Assembly (NCBI GenBank): GCA_019671135.1
Contig: JAHRHY010000002.1
Location: forward strand, 1,736,001 to 1,800,000
Direction of reading: 5' to 3'
Length of the DNA: 64,000 nucleotides
DNA from: Linnemannia hyalina
Taxonomy: Eukaryota; Mortierellomycota; Mortierellomycetes; Mortierellales; Mortierellaceae
Below, in pieces: positions 12,212-22,045 of the stretch. Position numbers and translations under genes: made by a program. How positions within the stretch are numbered: position 1 is the first letter of the stretch; each line of letters begins with the position of its first letter. The notes under the pieces are model-generated. The model searched no databases. It was not told the DNA's origin and worked only from the letters and a program-made list of their open reading frames with translations.

Positions 12212-12492
12212 TTACGCGGGTGCTCCGGATAACAGTATTGATAAGAATGGCGCAAGCAGTTTTTTTAGGAGTGAAGATGGAGACCTGGGTTATTAACGCC
12301 GCACTGGCGGGCAGGAGCGGAAGGGAAAGGAAAAGGTAAGGAAAGGCCAAAACCTCGCCAAACTGTAGTTCTTGATGTTTTGCTGTCTACGGTGTCGCGA
12401 TTTTTTTTCAATTAGCAAGGTGAAAGAGACATGAGTTAGTGTATTTTCTGCATTCGCAATTTTCGCTCTGCCGACATCAGAAAATAATTGAA

Positions 12493-13030
12493 AGGTGATG
12501 GGTGATGATGTGTTCAAAAGGGGATTCTAGCTCCACCAGCCATGCTTGCCGAAGGGTCAAAGCAATTGTCAGCCTACAGTGTGCTAATACTATACCTTCG
12601 ACCACCCGCAAAGAGCCGACATTGGTCATTTCATCCTCACTACTCGCAAAGAGCCGACAGTAGCTACAGAGATAGGACCTTGCCTTTGAGGAGGAAAGGC
12701 AACAGGAGTCCATCACACCCCTACGGATGATTATGTCAACAATGCCCCCCCAAAAAAAATAAAGGTGATGATGAAGTATTGTGAGTTCAAAAGGATTCTA
12801 GCTCCACCAGCCATGCTTGCCGAAGGGCCAAAGCAATTGTCAGCCTACAGTGTGCTAATACTATACCTTCGACCACCCGCAAAGAGCCGACAGTGGTCGT
12901 TTCATCCTCACTACTCGCAAAGAGCTGACAGTAGCTACAGAGATAGGACCTTGCCTTTGAGGAGGAAAGGCAACAAGAGTCCATCACACCTCCACGGATG
13001 ATTATGTCAACAATGCCCGAAAAAACAAAA
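12493..13030. repeat. Tandem duplication of a ~270-bp unit
   Basis: Two head-to-tail copies (about 12493-12755 and 12762-13028) share nearly identical sequence at a fixed offset of about 271 bp. Each starts near a GGTGATG box and ends in GTCAACAATGCCC followed by an A-rich run. The copies differ by scattered substitutions (for example TCAAAG/CCAAAG, CATTGG/CAGTGG) and small indels in the A/C-rich junctions. Within each copy the phrase CGCAAAGAGC recurs about 40 bp apart. Both strands carry similar open frames in both copies, but they show no domain. Confidence 0.85.
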
Positions 13031-13272
13031 AAGGTGTATAATAATGATTCTGCAGGTACCTGCAAACTGAGCACAAAACAAAATGGTACGTTCCTTGTGT
13101 CGGAGCGTATGTTGAGGCGATTGAGGGTGTTGATGGTGGATGGTTCTTAATGTATGTCTTCGAACGAAAATACAAGGTGGGGGTGGTAATGACAAGAGTG
13201 GTGTAATGATGAGGAGCGATGGCAACATTAGTGATGGACGGACAGGACAATGGCCATAATTACGTCACCGAA

Positions 13273-14512
13273 GCTAATCTTTTGTTTGACTCGATTCCAT
13301 CCCCTCATCCTTCGCCTTTCGTTTGACCCCTTTGTCTACCAGACCTTCGGGGCCGCTTGTCCTGCATCCAGGGGTAGATCCGTCATTGTCCTGGGGCTCA
13401 AGGTAGAGTGTCCGCTGTTGCTCGCACGTGTCCTCGAATGGCATTGCAGATGTTGTGGCCAGCCATAATGTCGCGGTGCATGAACTTTAGACACTTTGAA
13501 CAATGAAGTCGCCGTAGGTCAACTTGGCCAACGAATTCATGGCACAATGGGCATTCCTTGGAAGTGTAATACTCATTGACGCCAAACGATGATGTAGCCA
13601 AGAAATTGGCCCTGAGAAATAAGGCAGAGTAAAGAGCTGGCTGTAATTTACGCACGCGGGACTTACTTTTTGAACACAGTACGACTGCAAGGACTCAGGT
13701 AGAGACGATAACCTAATCTTCGAAGAATACTTCCCGGGACCCACGCCATTAGCAACCTTGTTATCCTCATCCTTCTTGGCCCCAGCCGATCCTTCAACAA
13801 GTTGCTAGAGATGATCAGTCATCAATCCGTACCTCCCTGCTCGCCTTTCTAGCGTTCCACTTGTGCTTCTTCAGGACCACACTGCTGTAGAACGAATCGA
13901 GATTGCCTTCCACCTCCTGTTCTCTCTGGGTATAGTTACTGATACTCCCTTCTGGGCTACGACAAGGAGGTAGGCTAGTCTTGATTTGATTTGGCTGATG
14001 GAGACTGCTCCTTTCTACGCTCCAGCCATCGTCTGTGTTTGAGGTAGGCTGATAAATAGCCTTCTGCATGATCGTAAGGTTAGAAAACTTGGGCGACGAT
14101 TACTCGGCCTCTTCACTCCCATCTGCTTCAACGCTCGACAGCGACGACTCCATGGTAGTTACACAAGACTCTTGACCTTGTTTGACATTGGACTGCTTGC
14201 GAGGGAGTAGAATCGCACTGGCTCCGACTACAAATATTTGGCCCAAGTCAATGCCAAAGCTGGGTAACATCCCTGCCTGGTCGAAACGATATTTCTGATC
14301 TCCGTCAAAAAAAATTCCGTCCCGCCGACGGTAGACGTTAATCGAGAACACAACTTCTCCGCGGGTAGTCGTCTATACTTGACGAGTAGAGCTTATTCAA
14401 CTTGAAAGCAAGAGGTTGGAGCCAGAACCCGTCTGCCCGAATCGATCCATGCAGAGCGTAGCCTTTCCTGGTGTAGGCGGCGGGCTCAATGGATCAACAT
14501 AAAAGACTTAGA
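13273..14512 (-). pseudogene. Degraded Fanzor-like (eukaryotic TnpB family) RNA-guided nuclease gene
   Basis: The intact family is a transposon-borne, RNA-guided DNA endonuclease with a split RuvC fold and a zinc ribbon. Readable from N to C: a block with HGSIRADGFW (~14450-14390); a block containing LTSTVGG and LTEIRNI (~14380-14275, another frame); RuvC-I GIDLGQIFVVGAS with Asp at 14249-14247; a KKHKWNARKA block (~13860); GVGPGKYSSK (~13740); NEYYTSK with Glu at 13574-13572; zinc ribbon Cys at 13553, 13544, 13502 and 13493; RuvC-III MHRDIMAGHNI with Asp at 13472-13470. Introns at about 13807-13833 and 13612-13666 look spliceable. Lesions: TAA at 14102-14100, an extra T in 13586-13584, a frame change near 13424, and frame changes near 14383 and 14265 with loss of the segment just before RuvC-I. 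No intact protein can be made. Confidence 0.74.
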
Positions 14513-14535
14513 AACTATTCCAGGTTGACCTTCCT

Positions 14536-15890
14536 GATGCCTTTGGAGGAGATGAGGGGTCATGTCCAGAGTATCCGAGACGACAACTTTGAAGTATCGG
14601 CCAATGTTGGTGAGTAGCCTGGAGATGAGACACTTGCCTATGTGGCTTGATCGGAATGCTCCGTACTTGGATAGACCGGGAAGTCATACGACTGAATCAC
14701 GCGCCTCAAGGGTGGGTCCTGCCAAAAGATCTTGGTTAGATCGTGATCAAGACCTTGGCAATCAGGAAGCGGCTTCCAGAAAACGTCCGCTTGTACGCCA
14801 AGGAACTGCATGATTACTTCAAGATGGAGCTCGAACACCTTCTCCTTGAAGGTTTGTACATGTGAATTGTCTTACTTTCAAAACTAACGGTGCACCAGCA
14901 GTCAGGGGCCGTTGTCATATTCAGTCGAAGTTCAAGTGTTCTGGGAGAGAAGAGTAAGTCCTTCGGTTTAATAGCAATTATTCATCATCCTCGTCGCTGC
15001 ATGTCTTAACCTGACACTATGTTCTCCTTTAGGGCTACGTTCCGATGACAATATAGAGGTGAGTTTAGCCCTTATTTTTTTTACAGGCCTTCTTTGTTCA
15101 GTTATTCTCATCTTGGATTCCTCTCCACAATATCCTTGGTTGAAATCAGGTGTCGGCTAGGAACCAGCCTCACCCTCACCCTCATTTGCAACAGGAGAGC
15201 GCCTATGAATACTCACCGCCACCATCACCACCACTAGTTCCCTGGACTTCACCGCATCAAGAAGGGACATCTATCCCGGAAGAAGATGGGTAGGTATGTT
15301 TGCTTGTTTGAAATCATGAACGGCGTAATCGCTGGTTGACTAAACATAATCTCTTGCATGCAAAAACAGGACTTTGACGAGTCAGGGTTGTTCGAACTCA
15401 ATTCCAAGGACCAAAGATTTATGAATGGGCAGGCGAACGACTTGAGACCAGGATTCAGCAAAAGATCGAAGACACAATCGAGGGATCCCGCACTGACAGA
15501 TTTGGTATCCCTGGGTCCATTACCTGGGAGTTAGTTGGATAGAAGGCTTTTTTTACTTTCATCTCAAATAGCTTGAAATTATTGAAGTGCGGCCTGGATC
15601 CCACAACAGACAAGAACACTTATACTTCCTTCTGGATTGTGCCGGATTTCACTGCCCTCCAGACCGGTATCGATGATCTTGCATCGAAGATGTTCATTAA
15701 CGAGAACCACTTCTGGCCCTCTGCGCTGCGGCGGCGTCTTATCCGAGGAGTCGAGAACGCCGAGGGAACCTCTATTGATGGCTATTGGTACGCAGTGAAT
15801 GGAAAGGTAGACGTGGTCTTTGAGAACATGGGCCCACTTGGTCGCAAAGACCACAAAAAGAGGGCTGTTGACGCTTTGCTTCATCATTAA
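14536..15890 (+). pseudogene. Multi-exon gene of unknown family, probably inactivated
   Basis: Starts just beyond the Fanzor-like relic, in divergent orientation. Coding-like pieces: 14536-14605 ending at GTGAGT; about 14632-14851; 14899-14953 ending at GTAAGT; 15033-15058; 15150-15293; 15370-15504; 15572-15890 (last 105 codons, TAA end). The second piece contains KRLPENVRLYAKELHDYF. The fifth is Pro/Ser/His-rich. The last contains SFWIVPDF and DGYWYAVNGKVDVVF and has globular composition. In-frame TAG codons sit at 14737-14739 and at 15291-15293 (just before a GTATGT donor), and the phases between pieces 3 and 4 and pieces 6 and 7 do not match. I do not recognise the family. It may be a cargo gene of the same mobile unit or an unrelated decayed gene. 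Confidence 0.42.
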
Positions 15891-18125
15891 GGTGATCAAG
15901 AGCACAAGATTCAAAAGCAAATAGGTATGGGTCGTACGCAACAAAACGCGTCTCTTTGTTTCTATTTTCCCATCAGCAAGGGTTTTCGACGAATCTACTT
16001 TTTCACAGCCTTCTTTTACAGGTCCTTGTACCATCATACGCGTCTCGAGTTGATAGCAGACTAACTAGAAGCATACGCCATTCATACTTGACAGGCAATA
16101 TGGTATGACTTGAGAAAAGGGAGCGTGTAAATGAAAAAGGGGCAGGGAAAGAAAGTAGAAAAGGTGGTTGGTGAGTAAATAGGGTGTAATTCACGACTCG
16201 CTGTGGGGAAACGTTACTCGGGCACGCTAGCGAGAGGTCCCACACGATCGCAACTAGACTGGCAAAGCTTGAGGAAGAAGATGGAGGGGAGTGATCGAAA
16301 CTAGATCACTGGTAACGACAAAACTTACGCGGAACTTCCGGCGCACGGTATGGTGCTCAACCAAGACGAATGTCATAGAGGCAGGAGGAGATGCTGTTCT
16401 TATGTTCACCCCAGGTTTTCTTTTATACTAGTTGGTTACGTTACTGCTTCTGTGATGATGTAGATGGGGATCTACTTTTTGAGTGATATTTTGGTGGCGT
16501 TCTTGTGATCATCACTTCGTAGTGTGGAAAATTATAATACTGTAAAATAATGGAACCGAGCTGTTGCCTCGGGGCGCTTCTTTTCTCTTATTCTTTTTTA
16601 TCCACTCTTTTGATTGTTATTCTGACCAGCAAGGACCACTCGACCACCTTTCGGCAGGTATTGCCATGATGGCGTGTCCTAGCTTTGTGCCCCTTCCCTT
16701 CTCAGTCAGCGTGGAAAGCAGGATCTCTCTGCGACCCCTGCGCATTGTCAACAATGAACACAATGCACATTGGGTAGCACAAGGAAGCCCACCACCGACC
16801 GGCTTGTCTGTCCTATCCTTGACACTATTTGCGCCATCCCTGATCACATGAAAATCCACTTTTCGCCCTGCCCACGTTTCCGCCAGTTATCGATCCGCCC
16901 ACCAGCGTTGATACTGGCCGATCTATCGTCTAACGGCGGACTGCGGTGCAACTGTCAACCTATATTATGGATTAGCCGGTGCCCAGGGGTCTACCTCACT
17001 GTTAGCATTTCTTCCCTTCATTCTCCCTCCTTCCTTTTTATTTTAGTTTGTTTATTCTTTCGATCTCACATATGCGAACTCCTTGGTCCCCTCCCAGTTC
17101 ATCCTTACGGATATAGTCCTAGCTACACTGCCCATTTGTTTAAACTAGATCCTTCATATATAGTCTTGTTTACTTCATCGCACTACGACGATGACTGAAT
17201 AGAAAAGAGTGGAAGGAAAAGTGTGAAATAAAGAAAAGGGGACGATAACTCGGGGTTGAACACACAAACGTGGTAGATGCCGGATTTTCATCAACAAGAA
17301 AGGTCATGAGATTGGTGAAAACAGGAGAATGCGAAAGTGAACGTGAAGGGACTCATCAACGAGACAAAGGAAGAAGAAAGAAGAAAAAAGAGAGATGAGA
17401 GTGCGAAAGTGTGAAAGAAAAATAAAAAGAGTAAAAGAAAGAAACTGAAGACCGTCAACGCAAGAAAAACATACGAAGGTTCATCCGAGTGAATGACCAA
17501 CACAAAAGGCTCACTCGGTCGTAGAAAGTGCAGAAGAAAGGAGACGTATATAAAGTGAAAGTCGCGTATGTTTCGTAATTCTTTTTTTTGTACACAATAT
17601 TATTTGCTTGACAAACAGCACAGAAAAGGCATTAGGAAGTAAAAGAGGACTACAGACAAACCTCTTCAGCGCGCCATCCATCGGTTGCCGTCTAGCCCAG
17701 ATCGTGGCTCTGCGCAACAATTGTCGCTGCTCTTCACAGCTTAAACAGAAGAAAATAAAACTAGATACGAATGAAGGGGATTCTTCCCATCCTCTCCATC
17801 ATTGACAACCTCCTTTCTAATAAAGTCTCCAACAACCGCTTATCAACGGCGCGTGCGTCCTTGGTCGCTCCAGGGCACCTTCCTTCACCATGTGTGGCGC
17901 TTCGCTAGCCACACAGGCAGAAACCATCGTGTGTGATGTAACCATATCCTTGACTCCAGTCACCTCCCAGGCCAACTAATATCTGCTCTTTTTTTTTTTT
18001 TTTTTTTTTTATAAAAAAAATATCTTATCTGACTACGTCACCGCTTAATTTGATCGCTTCTGCTGCCTAGTTAGTTATGCCAGATGAAATATAGATCATT
18101 TCTGACAGTCTTCATCAGTTCAACT
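15891..18125. other. Gene-poor spacer
   Basis: No convincing coding sequence, RNA gene or repeat family was found. Short frames near 16564-16859 and 17511-17720 overlap on both strands and show no motif. A purine-rich tract lies at about 17200-17430, and a T run of about 20 bp at 17991-18010 is followed by an A-rich stretch. Confidence 0.5.
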
Positions 18126-18197
18126 GCCCGCTTAGCTCATTGGTAGAGCGTCTGCCTAGTAAGCAGAAGGTAGCAGGTTCGATCCCTGCAGTGGGCA
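18126..18197 (+). tRNA. tRNA-Thr (anticodon AGT)
   Basis: 72 nt, no intron. The acceptor stem pairs GCCCGCT with AGTGGGC (one G-T wobble), with discriminator A. The D stem pairs GCTC with GAGC. The anticodon stem pairs TCTGC with GCAGA around the loop CTAGTAA, giving anticodon AGT (Thr, codons ACU/ACC after inosine modification). The T arm pairs GCAGG with CCTGC around TTCGATC, and B box GGTTCGATCCC is intact. CCA is not encoded, as expected for a nuclear eukaryotic tRNA. Confidence 0.95.
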
Positions 18198-18346
18198 TTT
18201 CTTATTTACTTCTGATTCCTGAACCAAGGAGTACGATTGTTTTTTACGTAGACACTAGGTGGCTGCCTTGTTTTCTTTCTTTTAGCTAGCGGGCAGCCCG
18301 GGAGGGTGACGCCCTGGGCTTTACCTTTCTTTTTATGCGGGATGAA

Positions 18347-18408
18347 GATATTCTGACAACATGCTTTTGGAGACATGTCAGAATATCTTTTTGTGCTGTC
18401 AGAATAGC
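18347..18408. repeat. Inverted pair plus third copy of a TGTCAGAATAKC site
   Basis: GATATTCTGACA (18347-18358) and TGTCAGAATATC (18376-18387) form a perfect 12-bp inverted repeat with a 17-bp loop. A third site, TGTCAGAATAGC, follows in direct orientation at 18397-18408. The same site recurs many times at 22046-22283. Confidence 0.85.
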
Positions 18409-18819
18409 TGCTGTGTTCTCATACAGTTAACGACGTTAAGAGCTTCACATTGGCTTTGACAACACCATCGTGACCGTGTGCATGCTTTCTTTCCTTTACA
18501 CGGCCGTTTCGACGCCGTCAAGAGGTGACGACAAGACTAAAAATTAGTAACCATCGTTCAATCTACAAATATCATTGTATAACTTCTCCATCTTTATTTA
18601 TGTATTTTGATACGTGTGTGAAGGATGGAGGAAACAGGATTGATCGTATTCAATAAACGGCACCGCTCCATGGTTGGAATGCTTCCTTATTATTGGTGGG
18701 GCTTGCGCTGGACGCTATCTTGATTCTTGAACATGGGATATAATCTCTCGAAAGTATTGTCAATATGCAGCATGTCGTTCAAGGGGAGCACATTATTGTT
18801 GTTGTTGTTGTCATTTTGC

Positions 18820-19270
18820 CTACAACCCGCTGAAGATTTCGTAACTGACTGGCGAGTTCATTTTGTTGGCATCTCTGATCAAAGATGACCTGCTGCTACC
18901 CAAGCATTTGATTCTGTTGAAATTGAAGTGGGGTCCAGAAAAGGATTCACGAAAAAGCATCAAACTCTCACAATGGCACTGGAATAGCATTTGACGAGCC
19001 GGCTCCTTCTTAGGATGAGAACACACCCTGTGTCTGGAAGGGAAATCACCACAGGCGTTATCGAATGCACTCGACGAATATGGTCCTTCTCTTTTTTCAT
19101 CAATACAGCGCCGGCGTCACCCTTATCTACTCTCTGCTTCTTCTCAATCAACCCCTTGACACACAGGAAATATGAACATCGGCCTTGCCCTCGGCTTTTT
19201 CGCTACCTTTGTTACTGCCTTTGATATTGGGGTTGTTGGCAAGTGGTTTTTTAGGATCAATGGCGCATGA
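18820..19270 (-). pseudogene. Decayed coding fragments, unknown family
   Basis: On the minus strand three adjoining segments have coding-like composition: DPKKPLANNPNIKGS (about 19256-19150), VDKGDAGAVLMKKEKDHIRR running to SLPDTG (about 19135-19030), and SHPKKEPARQMLF running to a TAG at 18820 (about 19026-18820). They sit in different frames without clean splice sites between the first two, so the gene appears broken. The third could follow a splice or a frameshift. No domain recognised. Confidence 0.3.
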
Positions 19271-19683
19271 AGATTTTCGCATGGCTGGTGGGAGGGATTG
19301 TCATATGCGTGATTGGGAGGATTGTCGTATATTAAGTGATTGTGGGGTGGGGTAATGTTGTGCAGGTGGTAGGGAGGATCGTTGTGTAGCGGGTAACGGT
19401 GGGGTGGGGATAAGGGCGATAAGTGGGTGTTGTGTGAAGGCGACCAAGGGACGGGCCACTTGAGGATGGGCCCTCAGAAGATGGGCCATCAGCGGACGAG
19501 GGGATGGAGGACAATGCTATAGGGTGAGCGCCAGGCCATGGTATATAGGACCGATAGTGGAAGTGTGGTGGAGTGGATTTAAAAGGAGACAAGGAGCTTG
19601 AGTAATTTGACAAAACTAAACAGCGCTCTCAAGCAACGTTAGCATGTTGACAATAACCTGTTCTTGTTCGCCATGCGTTTTGT

Positions 19684-19746
19684 TCGGCTCGCTTCCATCC
19701 ATTTCATATTACGAGGGTTGGAAACTTTTGGATGGAAGCGAGCCTA
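19684..19746. mobile_element. 63-bp miniature inverted-repeat insertion with 9-bp TSD
   Basis: The ends form an 18-bp terminal inverted repeat with one mismatch (left TCGGCTCGCTTCCATCCA; right, read inward, TAGGCTCGCTTCCATCCA). It is flanked on both sides by the 9-bp direct repeat GCGTTTTGT (19675-19683 and 19747-19755). Nine-bp duplications are typical of Mutator-like elements. It has no coding capacity. The end sequence resembles that of the larger element at 19986-20686. Confidence 0.85.
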
Positions 19747-19931
19747 GCGTTTTGTCCTCTTTTTGGACAAAGCTGTTGGCGTGTTGGGACTCCCATACTC
19801 TGTTACCTCTTCTTGTTTCACATGTATGCATGTATATCTTTCTTGCCATTTTTCCTTCTACCATCTCTCTCTGTGTTCCATGTTTCATGTCTTTCTTCGT
19901 GCTGCAGCGCTAGCAGCTACTGCCGGTCGTA

Positions 19932-20755
19932 GGTTGGTCGTTTCCATAAAAGTAAAATAGGCAAAACGACCAATCTCCATAAAAGTAGGCTCGACTCTAG
20001 GCTCGACTCCATCCGTCGAGAAGCGCCTGCATTTCTTATTCCCAATTTTGGTCATAAGGCATTTGCTTCTCTGACGGCTGGCGTCAAAGTCGGGGGTGGA
20101 CATAGGACCTCGCAAAATAGACTGTTGGACTGCTTTTGGCAATAAAACACCCTTAAAACTGCTGTAAAAAAAGAAAAAGAATGAAAATAGCCTACAGCGC
20201 AGACCCTACCCTCCAAAAAGGGAAACAAGAAGAGAATCAGCGGGATCAGCTTGTCGATTCATGGCTATTTAACTGATTGATTCGGTAGTTTGTACAGGGC
20301 GAGAAAAAAGGCATTATTAGAAAGCCTTTACTAGAAACATACATACTTCTTGATGATCAAGTGCTTTGTAACAAAAAATTGGTGGCAATGATGGCGAACA
20401 GCGCGAGCGGAGGAGAGGTGTGTTTTATGTATGCCTGTCTCGACTCCTTCTCTTCTTGTTTCCCTTTTTGGAGGGTAGGGTCTGCGCTGTAGGCTATTTT
20501 CATTCTTTTTCTTTTTTTACAGCAGTTTTAAGGGTGTTTTATTGCCAAAAGCAGTCCAACAGTCTATTTTGCGAGGTCCTATGTCCACCCCCGACTTTGA
20601 CGCCAGCCGTCAGAGAAGCAAATGCCTTATGACCAAAATTGGGAATAAGAAATGCAGGCGCTTCTCGACGGATGGAGTCGAGCCTACCATAAAAGTAAAA
20701 TTAGAAAAACGGGCACCTTCCATGAAAGGAAAATTAGGCCAAAACGACCAGGCGA
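19932..20755. repeat. Three diverged ~36-bp tandem units, interrupted by the foldback element
   Basis: Removing the 701-bp element and one TSD copy restores three neighbouring units of the form TCCATAAAAGTAAAAT...CAAAACGACC: one at about 19941-19971, one split by the insertion (19976-19985 joined to 20696-20712) and one at about 20715-20750. The third unit is the most diverged (CCATGAAAGG). The element therefore landed inside a pre-existing tandem repeat. Confidence 0.65.
19986..20686. mobile_element. Mutator-like foldback element, 239-bp TIRs, 9-bp TSD
   Basis: Arms at 19998-20236 and 20448-20686 are inverted copies of 239 bp around a 211-bp centre. Over most of their length I see no difference. 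The left end carries an extra 12-bp copy of TAGGCTCGACTC (19986-19997). Immediately outside both ends is the direct repeat CCATAAAAG (19977-19985 and 20687-20695), a 9-bp target-site duplication. Each arm encodes the same short open frame reading outward (for example from 20542 on plus, from 20142 on minus), with no recognised domain. This is a non-autonomous element; a transposase would have to come from elsewhere. The near identity of the arms suggests recent activity or gene conversion. Confidence 0.9.
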
Positions 20756-21013
20756 ATTCAGACTTGAGATCTTTTTTTACATCAGCAATAGCTTTGCTCA
20801 TAGGCATCCGAATGCGATGGGAGTAGTTGCATTGGATAGAAGGCCATCTACGCTTTCTCCTTGTATCACTCTCAGGGCGCCAGGCTGGGTAGATCTCGTT
20901 CGGCAGCCAGAAAACATCATTTTGGACACTAGACTCGGCCTGAGCATTATAGCTAAATAATTTTGGTGGTGGTAACGTCATGATTATTTTTTGTTGGTCG
21001 TTTCCTTAAAGGG

Positions 21014-21080
21014 ACAGTCGAAAGTGGTTTTTATGGTCATTTCCACTATCAAACTGACCGCAAAAACCACTTTCGACTGT
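21014..21080. repeat. 67-bp near-perfect hairpin
   Basis: Arms of about 26 nt (outer ends ACAGTCGAAAGTGGTTTTT at 21014 and its complement ending at 21080), with two adjacent mismatches and a loop of about 15 nt. No clear target-site duplication flanks it. It could be a further miniature element or a structured RNA segment. Confidence 0.8.
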
Positions 21081-22045
21081 AAAGGCTGGGTCTTCCTTTA
21101 GTTGTAAATTGGGAAGGATATGGACTATGTACGCGTGAGTTTTCTTATCCTCTCCATTAAAGATAGACGCGTTACCACCTTAACTACATCTCCACCAGCA
21201 CTAGTAGTCGGGCCTCCCTTCCTTCCTTCCTTAATTATGCCCCCTGTATAGTAATATAATTTTTCTCTCTTTCTTTACGGCTCGCCCATCCCTCCTTTTC
21301 AGTACCCTTCGTCCTTGGGCATTTCATCTTTTTTAGCGACCCCTCCATGTGCAGAGGATATAAAAAAGCATATAAAAAATATCCAAAGCCCAAGGAACGG
21401 AGTGTTGACTTCCATAACTGACATATCTCTTCATAGTGGGCAATAGAACACAGAATAAAATAGCAATAGACAGCACAAGATTTTTTAAAATGTAATCTCT
21501 CCCCTGTATTTCGCCCCAAAGATACAGTTGCTTTAGATGATCACATACAAGAACTACTCTGCTGAATCTTGCAGTGAGGGGTACAGTTTAATAGTAGATG
21601 GAGACATTCAAGAGATTGGTGTGCAAAAAATAAGAAGACTTTGTTGTTTGAAGAATATCATAGTATTTAGTAGGATAGTTAAACAAAAATGTTACAATGG
21701 TTGTCTTACATGCTTGGTATCATATATACATTCTCATCTCATAGTCGCTATGGATATCGTCGAGATCTACAGAGATGTAACAAACACCATATGATAATTT
21801 GGACGTGAAAGGCCTCCCTTGCATTCAAGATACCGCAATAGAACTCGCGTTCTTGGCGGCATCAGACCGGTGCGTTTCCTAAGTGTCTCTTTCGTCATAT
21901 CGACTCTTTTTAAAAAAAATTAACACTGACGGTAGTAGAAGTATTAAGCACACACATTCTCATTTACGTCAGTGCTTAAACGACCCTTAGATTTCACTAT
22001 ATTACAGTCGAGCAGCTCTCTAAAAAGAGCGCCATATGAGTATTA

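Noticed and set aside
14638..14838. Extension of the Fanzor-like relic upstream on the minus strand
   Set aside because: The minus frame shows no family resemblance, whereas the plus strand here has coding-like exons of the unknown gene. The true N-terminus of the nuclease could not be traced beyond about 14512.
15579..16037. 152-aa minus-strand frame opposite the last exon of the unknown plus-strand gene
   Set aside because: Its composition is that of an antisense shadow. The plus frame has a preceding acceptor and better residue composition, although neither has known homology.
16564..17198. Overlapping plus and minus frames of 80-142 aa
   Set aside because: No start context, splice sites, motifs or coding-like composition.
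18295..18320. GC-rich hairpin AGCCC...GGGCT after the tRNA
   Set aside because: The arms are short and mismatched, and it does not resemble a pol III terminator or a known structured RNA.
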